From Dirofilaria immitis (Eukaryota > Nematoda > Chromadorea > Rhabditida > Onchocercidae), in contig JAKNDB010000070.1 of assembly GCA_024305405.1 (NCBI GenBank), positions 876,001 through 940,000 on the forward strand: a stretch of 64,000 nucleotides of DNA, written 5' to 3'. Under the pieces are notes generated by a model. That model was not told the origin of the DNA. It saw only the letters and a program-made list of their open reading frames with translations, and searched no databases. Positions 40,150-54,415 of this stretch are shown piece by piece (the first letter of the stretch is position 1; each line of letters opens with the position of its first letter). A program made the position numbers and the translations under genes.

Positions 40150-43100
40150 AAGGCGTATTTAATTTTTAATTACGTAAAATTTTTTTATATCTTATAATTT
40201 ACATAATACTTTAAAATATTAGATTATAAATAATTAATAACTTAATGAAACATAAATGTCAATGATCTCAAAAAGAAAAAAAAAAATTAAAGGTTAAATA
40301 AAATAAAAATAATAAAGAATAATAGAATAATTTGTTTCAAACTAATACTATTTATTATAATCTTGCAAATAATGTGAAAAAAATGATAAAATTAAAATTA
40401 ATTTTAAAATAAAAAAAAGAAAAAGATAATGCTCGAGAATTATTATCACAATTATTATTATTATCAATAATAAACAACAACGATAATAATAGTATAATTC
40501 TAATGAATACAAAACAGATTACTAATCTTTTTTTGACTTCTCTTCATTATTCCTATTTAATATGGTAGTTGTAATTATTATTATTTTTATTATTATTATT
40601 GTTATTATTATTTTCGTTATTATTATTGTTGTTGTTGTTGTTGTTTATTATTGATAATAATAATAATAATAATACATGACCTTGTTAACCTTCTTTCCGT
40701 TTTTCCGATCATATCTTATAATAAATGTTATCTTATTGATAGGCGCATAAATGCTATTTGTCATATGTTCATTGAATCATCATTATTAAAGGTATATTGC
40801 ATGATGAAAGATAACCACTTAAGATATTGGATATTTCCTTTTGTACCATTCCTTTTTCTTCTTCCTTTTTTTTTTTTTTTTACCATCTAATAACCGCTTC
40901 ATAGTAAACTTATTCCTATTTCGGTTAAATAAACATACAAAGAAAATGGCTAACAAAAAATAGTGCATGCTTCAGAAAGATAGCGAATTCAGAAGAGAGA
41001 TATGTCCTTAGATGACACGATATTTGACATCTTCAATCGTGCTATCGAAGAATCAATCTTCTACAACGATTTATACCACCGCTCTATGATTATCCCTTTT
41101 TTTTTTTTTTTTATTCATAAGATATTCTTGTTAACCTTTTCGTGCTCCTTCTGATTTCTTACATCAAAATACATTCATTCATTTATCGTTTTTCGCTTCA
41201 AATTACCACATTTTTAGTCGGTATCTTTTGAAATATAATAATTACTCTAAAACAATTCTTCTATTTTCATTTTGTACAAATTAAAAAGAAAAAAAATATT
41301 TGAATAATTTAAACATCTAAAAGTATAGTTAAATGATTCTAATTTTATATTTATTGATAAATAAATAAATTTATCATATTTTTTATCATCATAAATACCA
41401 TACTAATCTTATTTATTAGTATTATAAATTTAAATTTTATATCAATTTAAAAAAAAAAAATGATCATATGTTGTATCAATTGAATTCAATACATATTCCA
41501 TTGATTAATTATCATAAATCTATAATTTCTAATTATTAAAAATTTTTAGCAAAAAAATTCGAAAATTATTTAATCTTAAATTTTATTGAAATTAAAATAT
41601 TCTTAAATAATCGTAAATTATTCATTTTTTTTTTTAAAAATGTATTTTACTAAAAAAATGATAAACGTAGGGAATCGATTAATTAATTAATTGATTATAA
41701 ATTTTTAATTTTGATTATTTATATAATGTTATAAAATGATGAAAAGATATTACATGATTATTTATCATTATCATTTGACGGTTACAATAAGTGGATGATG
41801 AAATAAGCCAAGAAAAAGGAATTTGTTGATGAGATAGGATAAAATTGGCTACGCTAATTGAGTTAAGTAGAATAGCTAATTTATTGAAGGCTTAAGATGT
41901 TTGCGATGATTGTAGATCATTGATATAGTTATTATCCTTTGCCATCTTATGTTAAACTGCTAAGATCTACTAGGCTCTTTTATCTCGAAATATATTGTTT
42001 CGAGAGATGAGTGGAAAACAGTCAAAGCTAAATTTCCAGCTGCTAATGTTGCAAATTTTATATCTAACATATCCGTTCAATTATAACTATTTCATTTTCT
42101 ACTTTTAATATTAATTATTTTTTTATGAGCTATAAACAGATTATACCATAAGGGTTATTCTATTTTTCGATTTTATTGTTCCGGAATTCCTGATTGCTTC
42201 ATTTATATGATTTTTTTTCATTTTTTTTTTTTTTGATAGTATTTGTGATGAAATCTTTATGATAATTGATTGATATATTCTCCTATCAAGAATCGAACAT
42301 TCAATCAAATGGTTGAAGGAAAAAATTGATGCATTAAAAAAAAAAAAATCTTTCAATCATTGAACTGTTATAATTCTGTATGCTATAGAAACAACACGAG
42401 TAAAATGATACACTGATAAAATGATGAAATTACATTACAATATGAAAGATTTGCAAAGAATCTATTATCGTGATAAGATTAAGTAACACGTAGAAATATA
42501 AAATTGATAAAATCAATTCTTAAATAATTAATTAATTTTTATTAATTATAGCAAAATTTTTATTACAAATTTTGCCAAATATGACAAAAAAAAAAATTAT
42601 CATAAACTTAGCTATAAATTAAATTAAATTTTAAATGATATAATTATTGATAATTTAAGTAACGAATGATACAATTATTGATAATTCAAATAACAGAATG
42701 ATAATAAAATTTGCTGAAATGATATACTAATAATTGAATGATTTAGCTAAAAATATATATGATAATTGTTAAAATGGCAATAATCATTTAACATTTATTA
42801 AAAAATTTCACATCTAATTTTTGCAATATTATCAATGATAAATGTTTCGTTTTTTTTTATCAATTTGATAAAATCAATATTAAAATATTGATATAATTAA
42901 TATAAAGTATTAATTGTTAACGCAAAAAAAAATATTAATGATATGGGATATAATTATTGATAATTCAAGCAACAGAATGATAATGAAATTTGCTAAAATG
43001 ATAGTGTAAAAATTGAAATGAAGTAACAGAGAATTAATATTAATTATATAGAAATAAGATATCATAAACTGTCATTAAAAGTTTTGGCATTTTCAATTAT

Positions 43101-44190
43101 CAGAAATATCATAAGTGCATGATTCAATTATTCATTTTACTATTTCAAATATTTGATATGATCACTTGATATTTTAGTAATCATCAGGAGATAGTCAAAA
43201 AAAAAAAAAAGCGGTTCAAAGTTTAAGGACTTCTATATTATTTGCGGTATTAATATATAAGATATATTTGATCAATCCGCTAACCATTAAATATATGAAT
43301 ATATATATATATTCATTATTATGTTATTGATACCGTAATATAATATCATCGACGTAATTGATACGGTAATAGAATCTATTCGTTAAATTAAAGTTAATTA
43401 CTTTTTATCAACCAAATTGTCGGCTTTTTCTTCCAAAAATATCATCATTTTTTTTTTAATTTAACCGACAATAATGATCTATTAGGGATAATCCAACGAT
43501 GATATACTTCTTCGTTATACATTTATTTGCAAACAATTATCGCATTTTGCTACCTTTAATTGCTTTTTTTCGCATTTTGATCCGAGAAATATCTCGAAAA
43601 AGGAAATCGTTTAACTGAATTAACACATCAAAGAATATGATATTTTACGCCTGATAAAATTCAATCTGAACTAAGGTGAAAATCAGGTAATGATGCTTAA
43701 AGGACAAAAAAAAAAAAAAGATACGGATTTACCATCAAGCGAAATTTTTAATGATTTTCAATTAAAAATCCATAAAGGAAAAGTTTTGAAATATGCTATG
43801 AAAATGAATCGATTCGAGAAGAGTTAGAATTCAGAAAATTTACTTATAAATATTGAAAGACGAAATTGTTATCAGCTGTAATCTAAGCGGGACGGATAAT
43901 AATAAGAGAATGAACATTTCGATTGATGCTAGAAAATTTTCAACAAATCTATCTAGCACGAAAAATATCATGCATAGAGTTATAAATGATTTCGGTGATC
44001 TCTTTTGCAGAGATCTAAGAATTGAATCCGATCGATTCTCATCTCAACCTATCAATCAATAATTAAACTATTCAATTTTAATTATATTTGGAAATTCAGA
44101 ATGCTAAAGACTGCAAATAATTAAACTAAAATTAATGCAACATTGAGTATTAGATAAGTAAGTACACGTATGAAAAATTTCGAGTATGAA
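40150..44190. other. AT-rich intergenic DNA with simple repeats
   Basis: No gene is supported. TTA/TTG trinucleotide runs lie at 40572-40672. A phrase around GATAATTCAAGTAACAGAATGATAAT recurs near 42640-42715 and 42950-42990. Long A- or T-runs occur near 41095 and 42225. Confidence 0.5.
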
Positions 44191-44756
44191 TGAAACAGAA
44201 TGATAAATCTGATAAAACAGAATATTTCCACGTTTCAGAAACATTTCATGATAAGAGGAGGAGCATCGCTGCCATGCGGTAGTCCATCCCACATTTACCG
44301 ATATATCAGGTTGCAATCATTGGCACTACGACTACTTCTGCTTCTGTTGCTTGGCTTCTCGGATTATTCCGCAGAAGATTATCCATGCAGATTCGTCATC
44401 TTCTACAAGTGATACGGTAGCTAATCTATATCTTATCATTGGAAAATTCTTTCATAATCTTACCGAGTGCTTATAACTTCTTGCAAATTTATATCGCTCA
44501 TTAAACGGGAACAATATATTGAAATAAGTGTTGCATGAACGGTTGATCAGATGAATATATATACCGAAGTGAATTTCATCATATCAGAATCTCTTTTCTA
44601 CGAATATTGTAAATGATTATTTAGAAGGCAAATGCTTATATCGATTATCTAATCTGTTTAAATGCTTTGAAATATGTCTATTTTTTTTAATAAATTTTTG
44701 CTAACACAAATTGCTAATACAAATTAAATTTACAAACAAAAATGATAAAATTTCAG

Positions 44757-45011
44757 ATGTTATGTACAGTGTTACTCAATGATAGATTCTCGTCGTCGTT
44801 AGGATATATTCCGTCTTGGACAACGATACTTTCAAGCTTTATTGAATCAATAACGACAAATACTGCACGAATCGTACCTATAGGCAATCATATCTCTGTA
44901 TTCATCCCTGCGTCGCAAATTAAACAAAAAGCTAAATTTATGGAAATATCACCTGGTTTGCTAATCTTTCTTGAAGAATTTATATCTTACTCTTTTATTT
45001 ACATAATATGA
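44757..45011 (+). other. Open stretch upstream of the left BH3 exon, possible 5' exon
   Basis: A good acceptor (AAAATTTCAG) ends at 44756. Read with a donor at 44797/44798 (GTTAGG), it gives a 41-nt exon entering in phase 2 and leaving in phase 1, which would join the BH3 exon in frame (CYVQCYSMIDSRR). Read from the ATG in another frame, it stays open to the stop ending at 45011. Neither choice can be proved here. The same sequence is in the right arm (about 63575-63830). Confidence 0.3.
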
Positions 45012-45023
45012 ATCAAATTTTAG
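45012..45023 (+). promoter_or_regulatory. Splice acceptor before the left-arm BH3 exon
   Basis: The sequence ATCAAATTTTAG ends at 45023, two bases before an ATG. It can serve as a spliced-leader acceptor for a short mRNA or as the acceptor of an intron after an upstream exon. Confidence 0.55.
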
Positions 45024-45704
45024 GAATGGATCTCAGTCCATCAATGATAGCTCGTCAATTGCGTGATATGGCTGACAGATTCGAGTATCAGTACATTGAG
45101 GAAGAAAAATGCTCCATATGCGCATCTTTGCCATTCTTGTCACAATCACAGGTCAAAGTTCGTTACATAACCTTTCGTTAAACTATTCGATACTTCAAAA
45201 ATATGACTCATAGAAATTAAATAAATCCCATATTAGATTTTATGCAAATAAAGGAAATGTCACGCACTGTTAATAAGTCCCAATTACTTGCAAAGGTTTA
45301 AAGTTACAATTATTGCGCAAATTGTCAAAAAATATATTATCGACGTATATTTCTAAGTGGCATACAGTTTCATATCGCATAGAAATTTCTAGATCTTTAA
45401 TTTCCCTGAAAAGATCATTTAAATAATTGTAAATGATAAGAAGATAATAATGTCATCATTGTACTATTGGAACTTTCATTCAATACTTTAGCATTTTTGA
45501 TAAGTAATCAATCATTCGTTGAATATATCAAATAATAATTATCATTTATATCAATACGCATTTGTTACATTTCGTGCAATATAATGAAATTAATTTTAGT
45601 TGCGAAATTCGTCACTTCCAATTTTCATCGCATTCACTGCGAAAAATTTCGTCAATGCTTTGCTGAAACGAATATTCGAAAAATTTTATATATGGAAAAA
45701 GTGA
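45024..45704 (+). CDS. BH3-only protein, left-arm copy (EGL-1/CED-13-like candidate)
   Basis: BH3-only proteins trigger apoptosis by binding anti-apoptotic BCL-2 proteins (CED-9 in C. elegans). Exon 45024-45151 (128 nt, phase 1 in, phase 0 out) encodes IARQLRDMADRF, which fits the BH3 pattern: I, three residues, L, two residues, M, then A-D, x, F. The invariant Asp and the small residue before it are present. A donor at CAG/GTCAAAG joins in phase to exon 45600-45704 after TTTTAG. This adds 34 residues rich in hydrophobic and basic side chains (LPIFIAFTAKNF, then ALLKRIFEKFYIW) and a stop. With the ATG at 45026 the product is 76 residues with the BH3 at 8-19. An upstream exon may add more. An EKCSIC pair follows the BH3. 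I am fairly sure of the motif and exon pair, less of the start. Confidence 0.65.
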
Positions 45705-47099
45705 ATTATATGTTTACTTTTGTATTTATATAATATTTGACTATTATGCTAATTATAATAAATAAGGCCTGGCAATTATATTTAGCGATAGTATTCTCAT
45801 AGGTAATAATTCTCCCACAGATAATGCCTAGTAATTGGAAAAATAAAGCTGAATTTCGATGAATTCCAAAAATGTAACATAAAATGATCGAGCCATGGGC
45901 CATTTAGAATGATCGAGCCATGGGCCATTTAATATCAAACATTAATTATCAAATATAATTTAATTATTAGTCAATTTATTTGTATTTATTTTTATGTATT
46001 AATTGGTGCTATGCAATATTATCAGCCATTTGAATGATAAAATATTTCGAAATTTTATTAAATAAAATTGTAATAATTTTTGTGATAATCGAAGGTTCGT
46101 TTTTATCATTTTACTATGTTTTTACAGAAATAATTAAATATTTGATAAATTTATTTTGAAACATTTTTCTTCCAATTATTTATGCCAAATTCTGAAAGTA
46201 TCTTAAAATTGAAAAGAATAATTAGAATATAAATTAATTTGTATATTTTTAATTTATTCTAACAGAATTGTATGAATAATGCAACTTGAAGATTACGGTA
46301 TCGATAGCCGAAAGGTCAACTGTGAGTTTGGTTGCTCTATAAATGACGTAATTTGAAGTAACACACCTGGTCGTTTAACTTTGGCACTTTAATTAATTCA
46401 TCTGTAAAGAATTTAATAATCTTAAGCCGAAAGCATTTTTACTACCATTTACAAGTGCCTAATAAGTGCTTCCGCGTAATGATCATCCTTTAAAGTTCAC
46501 ATTTTAATTCATAATGAAAGGATCAATTCCTTCAAACTATTTATTGTATGTTGTGATGATCGTCCGAAAAAGGTTAAAATAAATGGTTTAAAGGAATGAT
46601 TGTAATGGAATTTTATGAAATATGCAAAATATTGTAAAAACAAAAATTTTCTAAAAATTTATTTAAATATTTGTTTTCCATTAAAATTAATTTATTTTTG
46701 CTATTATTGCTAATTTATCTGTTATTTTATATTTAAATTAAAATAATAATAATAAGCTTCGATAAGATATATTAATATTTTATTTAAGTACTTCTATTCA
46801 AATATTTAATGGTAGTATCTTTTCTTTTTTTTTGCGCTAAATCATAAATATATATATGTAAACTAAGATGATAGTAGACAATAATTGACCTTGAAATAAG
46901 ACAGAAATAGTTATCCAGAAATTTCTTCTATCATCGTTGTTATCTTGATTGAATTTACACCTGCGTAAACGTTCACTAAAAAAAAAAAAAATTGATGAAA
47001 GAGCAATTAAGAGAGATGTATTCATATTTGCATATTACATATCAAATTACATATTGTTGGATAAGATTAGCAGATCACACATCGAAATAATCATTTCTT

Positions 47100-50000
47100 C
47101 TAATAAATTAACTTTTCAAAATAATTCTAAATGTTTATGAGATATGGGAATATGTGATTAGAATTGTTAGGAATTAATGAAAATTTTCTACTACTATTTT
47201 ATACTACTATTAACTATGATTTTAAAAAATTATCTAATCAATTTTAGAAATATTGCAAATATTTTTTAATTTTATCAAATTATCAATTAGATTTGTTTAA
47301 AGATTTATTAATTATCATTTTCTCTTCAACGAATCGGTGATAATATTTTACGACGATTGTTATGAAAATTATTCCGTTTAATTTCATCCAAATATTATCA
47401 TCATTTATGAAATCAAATTATGTAAATTTACTAAAAATATATTTATTTCAAGGCCAAAATGAATGCAGCCAATAGCTAATTATATTCGAAAAAAATAAAA
47501 AAAAAGACTTTTCAAGTAGTTGTCTTGTTTCCTTTTTTTTTTTTTTTTTGTTATATCAAAGTTTTGTGCTTTTTTTTTTTTTTCATTAATATAAGCCATA
47601 TAAATTTTTCAATAATATTATGCATTCAACCGTTAAAACGATCATCTTTGATGAATAATACTCAAATTGATAAATATATTGTTGGAGCAAAAAAAAAAAA
47701 CTTCATTCAAATTATCCTCAATATTCACTAATAAATTTAGCAAATAATTCTCAAGATTATTCGAGATTTTGCTAGCAACAATAAGAATAATTTTTGTAAT
47801 ATATTTAATGTATTGTTTTAAAATTCAAAATTTATCATTAGTCAAGAATTTCATGCCTAAATCTTTTTTTTTTTTATTCGAGAATAAAAATTATTGTTTA
47901 TTCAAAAAAACTGAAATGAAATGATTGTTTGTTTCATTGTGGTACGAAATTTCTAATTTAGCTTTTTTTTACTTTTATTTTTATCATTTTTCAAAAAAAT
48001 TTGCAATATTTCGAGAGAAGTGATATGAATTAACAAAATTTATCATTTGATATCAGATGATTGTTAATCGTTAATAAAGGATGAAAAAGCAATAATTCAA
48101 TAAGGAATTGAATATTATTAATTGTTAATTTTCCTATTGCTAATTAATTACTATCATGTTTGTGAAATGTAAATTAAATTAAGAGAAAATATGAAATTGA
48201 AGAAAATCTCTAAAATCAAAATTAATTTAGGAAATATATGAATTGTTGGGATAGTAATTAGTATCATCAATGGTACTCTTAAATTTACAACGATGTTGAT
48301 GATAATAGGACAAAGAATAACGGATAATAATGGAAATGATCTCTTCAGAAATTGTTATTTTATATGGATCGGAATATGACAAGTCATCATTTATCATCAA
48401 AATCAAAATAAATTCTTCCGTCAATAAAACTATTATCATTCATTATTGATATGAGATTATTAAAATTGATATGAAATGATAAATAGTAAATAAAATATTT
48501 TAAAATTAAACAAACGATTGAAAATATATATATTTTGAAAGGTTAAAAAAGAATGTCTTTTTATACTTTAAAATATATCTTAAATATTTAAAGTATTAAA
48601 ATTATTAAATATTTTAAATTACAAAATTTGATAAAATTTAATTAAGTATTTTCTAAAATTACAAAATTTGATATATAATATTTTTATCAATATCTGATAT
48701 AAATTTTACTTTGAATTGAATAATTTGATAAAAATTTGAATTAGGTATTTTTTAAAATTACAAAATTTGATATATAATATTTTTATCAATATCCTTACAT
48801 AAATTTCTTCTATCGTAATTGCTTGAGTAATTATTTAAGTTAGTTTTAATAATAAAAAAATAAAAAAAAACATATCATTTTATAATTACCGTAATCATAA
48901 TAGTAATAATACATCGAATATTAGAATTAAGTTAAATTAATAGAGAAAAGATCTGGAAATTTTAGATAATTTATGCTGGGTAAGATTGCAAAAAAAATTT
49001 AATCCTGATACATACGTATATATGGTAAGTGCAACACCTGCTACAGTATTTCTAAAATATGATAAAGTAAGCTTTGAAGTAAGACGATTAACGAATAGAT
49101 AATTATGGATTTCTAAGGAAGATTGAATTCTATTTGATATCAATTATTATTACTATTTCTCATACAATACAATAAAGAACTAGTTATTTGGCAGATAAGG
49201 ATATATAGGTAGGTAGATAGGTAGGTAGGTATCAATAATCAATCAGAAATCATCTATCATTACAACGAAACAATCGATTCAACGATGCATAAAATTGAGT
49301 TGTTTCCTTTTCCTTCCACTACATCAAATTATAACAATTTGACGCTTCTCGGCCTCATTCCATCTTCTCTCGAATGACCTTTAATACAATTTACATGCTC
49401 ATTTCAAGTTGACTTTTAGCATGTCATATAAGTGTTATCAATCAAATAATCATCGAACTATTACAGTAATATACTTATGGTTGAACTTATCATTGCTTTG
49501 ATAACATCGAATCGAATTGGATTAATTCAATTATTTTATTCAAATTTAAATTATCACTAAATTATAATCAAATTATTTTAATGTTGCCAAATTTTAACTT
49601 ACTTTTCTTTAATTATTTTATTTACAAAAAAAAAAAAAAAGGCAACGATAAAAGAGAATAAATACAATTTTGAAAATTTTTTTCTCATTCAAATTTAATC
49701 AATTATAATTTTAAATGGTTTTTTTTTATAGCGAAAATATACGAAACCACATCGTAGTACCAATCGCAGCTTTTTCTATCATATAATTTATAATAGGCCA
49801 TAAAATAAATTAAAACATTTTTAGCCCAAAGCTTTGTATAAATATATCGATTAAATTATTTCAAAATCTATTATAAAAATTTATTTAGCAAAGTATGAGA
49901 TTTTTTGATGTGAAATAAACAAATTTAGCTTTAAAATAAAAAAAAATTAATAAACTTTTTATTATAAAAAAAAAACTTATCAGAAAGTGTTGGTTAGGAA

Positions 50001-53000
50001 AAATTAAAATGAAATGCATTATTTTGTTATGGTTAACAAATAAATGATAAAATAGTTGTCACTTTGATAAAAAAAAAAGAAACAAAAATTGAATTCAATA
50101 AATTTTTTTAGTATAAGAAAAGTTTTTTTTTTAAAAATTATTTAAATACAATTAAACGATTTTTTATAATTAGCTAAATCATTTTTATTACTTAAAAATT
50201 AATTTTAAGAGAAAAAAAAGAGTTATATTATAAATTTTGATAAAATTTAATTTATTCCTATTTTGTTTAAATTTTCATCTAATTCAATGCTTAATAATAT
50301 TTTGAAATAATAATTTTGTATTTTAATTTAATTTTAAAATATGCAAAAAAAAAAAATAAGAGATAGATGACAATGAGAAGGGATTTGAAAAAGATTGATA
50401 AAAGTTTGATAAACATTTTTATTCAATGAATCTATTTTTACAAAATGATAATATTTGTCATTTGATAATTTTAATCATTTCTTTTTTCTTCCTCTTTTTT
50501 TTTGTTTTTTGATAAAAATTTCATAATTTTATAAATTTGCATTTTGCTACCTTTTTTTTTATTTTTTAAAATGTAAAAAACGATTAAAAAAAAATTGAAT
50601 GATAAGAAAGAGAGAGAGAGAGAGAGAGATTCTTTGTTCTTTCTTTTCTTTTCCTTTTCTTTTCTTTTTTCGAAAATTAATCCTTTCCTTTTCTTTTTTT
50701 TTTCAAATCAAAAAAAACGAAAAACGAATTGTTGCAATTTTATGCAAATTTCAATTTTTTTTTCTTTCTTTCCAATTTTTTTCATTTGTTTGTTAAAAAA
50801 TAAATGATAAGCAAAACGAATGAATGAATGAATATTTATTGGTTTTTGTTTATTTATTTATTTTTTTGAAATGGATCAATAAAAATAACAAATTCAATTG
50901 CTTTATTTGTGATCAATTAAAATGATCAAATATTAAGCATTTAGTAAATTTTCAAAAATTATTTAATTTTGCCATTTTTTTTTTTTTAGCAGCAACATTA
51001 TCAAATCTATCATTCATTCATTCATTCATTCATTTCATCCAATCGTTATCGGTTTGAAATACTATTGAATTTTTTTTTTTTTGCACTAAAATTTACTAAA
51101 ATGATTGACATTTTAGATCAATTCCTATTTTTTTGGGTTCTTATTGAAATAGTTTGTGATGAATAATTAAGCTGAATTTTTTTTTTTTTTTTTAATTTCA
51201 TTCTTTGCTGAATAAAATTTTATTTCATTCCTTATTGAACAAACAAGAGAAAAAAAAGAAGAAAGGATCGATAACAATTCATAAATTATTATTATCATAT
51301 CTTTTGATAATAATCAAAAGTTTAAAATGATATCATTTAAAGATATAATTTTTGTTGTTTTAAAAGTTTGAAATTACTTAAAATTAGCATCTTAGCTTGA
51401 AAAAAAAGTAATAATATTAACGCAAAATGATGTAAAGAGAAATATTTGATAAAAATTTTTATCAATTTTTTTTTTTATCAGTGCTAATAATTATTAACTA
51501 TTTATCAAAATTTGTTGCAATAATTTTTATATAAATTAAAATATAATAAATAATTTTAGCTAATAATGTTTCGTAATTTTTTTTAGAAATAGCTCTCGAA
51601 TTACGTGAGGTTAAGAATTACGATGACGAATGATTAGCTTTTAGTTTCAGGTAAACCAAATAAATGATCAATTGGTCAGAGCGCTATCGTTACGATTATT
51701 TAGCGTGAGAGAATCCATTTCTTTATCGGAAAAATCGTATCAAATGGAAAACAGTTAATTGTTAATTGGTAGACAGATGGATTAGGACAACAGAGTGGAC
51801 ATGGCTTTCTCAGATACCGACTGACCGATTTGAACGATTTTATTGTTCCTATTATTTCAATAATTAGGAAAATTACCTGAGAGTATTGCAATTGGATGAA
51901 TAAAGAAAGCTTCATTTCCCTCATTGGCTTAAATCTTTCAAATGATACATCATTTAATGCCTATTTATTTTTTTATTTTTTTTTTGTTTTGGAGGGATAA
52001 TGAGTGTGTAATCAAAACTTTCATTTTCTTTTTTTTTTATTTTTATAAAAATAATTTTTGATATCGAGAATTATTATAGAAATATCGAGAATTTTCATTG
52101 TCTAAATATTCGATTATAAATAAATAATCATATTTGATAATAAATTATCGTAATTCCTTTTGATATATCATTTCACATATTCATCATTTTTGTTCAGAGA
52201 AAAAAAAACGAGAGTTAAGTAATTTCTTATTTTTTTTTTTTTTTTGTTTTACGATCCATATGTTATATCAGAAATTTCAGAATCGAACTGGAAATTTGAT
52301 TTGATTTAATTCCAAGAATAATCAATTGATTCGATTGCATTTATGATGATTGGATAAATATCGTATCTGCAAGCAACTATCATAAATGATAGAATTTAAA
52401 GATTAATGATAAATAAAAGTAGAAATAATTATTATTATTGTTATTACTTGATGATAAGTAATTCTGCTATTCATGCTTAACTAATCAATCAAAAGATGCA
52501 GCACATTTTAATATTTCGTTAATTAAAGTTAATTAAAGAAAAGGATATTTGGTGATAAGATAAACTGTTAGCATTATTCCAAATAGCTGATTATTCGGAA
52601 TAATATCAGCTAATAACGGATAACTCTATTATAATGCAAATCTATGAGACGAATAATTTGCATAATACGACAGTGCTTACATTTACTATTTATACGAGCG
52701 TGAAATTGCGCGAAAAAACATGCACTCGTCAGTCGTTGTTTGTCTTTTCGTTTTGGCTTCGTCGATTTATGTGGTTGTACGGGTGGTTTGGGGATGACGT
52801 ACTTCTCGGTACTGCTCGGCCGAGATTTCCGTCATGTGAATGTCAAGTTTTGAAGATTATGTTTAGGAGAGAGAGATTTAAAAGCTTTGCAAAATATAAA
52901 AGTCATTTCTAAATAATGCTAATAATGGTTGTTTAGAATTAGAATCGTTGGAATTAATTAATTTTATGTTAAAAATGAAAAAAAAGCAATTTTTGGTGCA

Positions 53001-54000
53001 GTTTTCTTTCTTTAAAAATTATAAAAATAAAAATATTGAAATAATTCAGTATTCTGTTCTATACTATGCTATACTATTTGATATAGCAATATTTTGCTTT
53101 CCGTTTTAATTTATACCAAATTATATTAGAAGAATTTTATTACCATGCTATCATATCTCATACTATTATAAGATATCGTACTTAATTTTTCTATTCTGTG
53201 CTTCGCAATAATCTCCAAAATTTCATTTTTAACACTCAAATTAATGTCATTAGCTGAGGAAGAGAGAGGATCGGTTTTATGATTCCTATAATCACATTTC
53301 AAAATTCATTTCGAATTGTTCTCTTTCTTTTATATATGATAGATGCTAACAGTTGGAAGCCCAGAAAATGTGGCTCGTAACTGATAAATTTTTATCTATA
53401 ACAGCAGCTATAAAATAACATTTTGGTTGGTAAGAATGATTCTGAATCTTAACAAAGATACAGGCTTCACAACCAATAAATCAACAAATATATATATTAT
53501 TTGTAATAAGTTAAGTACAGTATGCTTAACACAAATATCATGCTTAATTTGAAGTACGCATACACGCGCATACACGTAAATATAGATTTGTTGGTGGATT
53601 GAATTTTTAAGGAAAATCCTGTCTTGAGAGCAAATATACTAAAATTTGTTAAGATTTATTAAATGGTTTATTATTTTGACAAATGAATTCATAATGTTGT
53701 ATAACATTTTGACCTTCACACGCTTGTCATCAAAATTGATGGATGAGTTTCATGGTGAAAAATATCGCAACTCTCTCGAAAAAGACGAATTGATATGATA
53801 TAGGATAAAAATAATTAATTTGAAAAAACCTTAGCAATAATCCCATGATGCGTACAACGAAAAATTAATGAACTCTATAGATAGCTTTATTTATTTTGAA
53901 TTGTTTTTTGAATTGTCTTTTTTTTCTGTTAATATTGAGAATTTAACATAAAGAATATTTCGATATTCTGTATTTTAAACAAACATCTATATTTGTCTAT
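47100..54000. other. Spacer DNA between the inverted arms, left part
   Basis: This is mostly AT-rich DNA with long A/T runs. Simple repeats include GTAG near 49207-49232, GA near 50608-50629, CTTTT-type runs near 50640-50700 and ATTC near 51012-51040. The only compositionally unusual spot is at 52690-52870, listed separately. Confidence 0.5.
52690..52870. other. GC-richer island, possible coding exon, strand uncertain
   Basis: About 180 bp is clearly richer in G and C than its surroundings. On the minus strand an ATG at 52839 opens MTEISAEQYRE, followed at once by a GTACGT donor consensus; another minus frame reads a hydrophilic stretch ending TNND. On the plus strand a frame reads MHSSVVVCLFVLASSIYVVV, which looks like a signal peptide. 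Only one of these can be right, and none links to a clear second exon. No known family is recognised. Confidence 0.3.
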
Positions 54001-54415
54001 CTATATATGTACATGTTTTTTCTTCTAATATTTCTTGTTTATGGTATTATCTATGCTACGAAATGGTTTTTCAGATGCATTACACCGGTGGTATTATTGA
54101 CCATGCTTATTTGGGCCATTTCGAATGTCCTAGCAACTTATTCGTATGATACTGCTGTATCGCTCGGTGATCAAACCGAATGCTGTATTCAGGCAAGAAG
54201 TTATCGGATCATATTATTTTCAGTTCATTCTAATTCTTAAAAAGAAATATTCTGTAAATATCTCTTCTAATCCTATGTTCTCATTTGATTTTAAAATAAA
54301 CGCAAAAAAAAATAAGTTATATTTGAGTTTCATGTAATATGATCTTATTTAATCGTTTCCAATTATTCTACAGTATGTCATAGCAGTATCTTATCAAATA
54401 AGTTTCATTGTTGAA

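Larger units (their letters stand above)
44586..47099. repeat. Left arm of a large inverted repeat
   Basis: This arm is the reverse complement of 61510-64000, nearly base for base. The inner edge is at TCATTTCTT (47099), after which the arms differ. The outer edge is not seen, because the partner arm is still matching at the window end. Small differences include a 25-bp tandem duplication at about 45880-45930 (GAGCCATGGGCCATTTAGA) present only here, scattered substitutions (e.g. near 45488) and a T5/T6 difference near 45868. The arm contains one BH3 gene. Confidence 0.92.

Noticed and set aside
45152..45181. Read-through of the BH3 exon to a stop at 45181
   Set aside because: The donor CAG/GTCAAAG and a phase-matched last exon at 45600-45704 fit better and match the exon plan of the central paralogue.
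45706..45903. 65-residue hydrophobic open frame antisense to the end of the left BH3 gene (copy at 62669-62881)
   Set aside because: The two arm copies differ by a one-base T-run change that alters the start, and the codon content is typical of AT-rich non-coding DNA. Presence in both arms only reflects their near-identity.
46263..46400. Somewhat GC-richer stretch after a good splice acceptor, present in both arms
   Set aside because: All three frames close within a few codons after the acceptor, so it is not a coding exon. No RNA fold could be established by eye.
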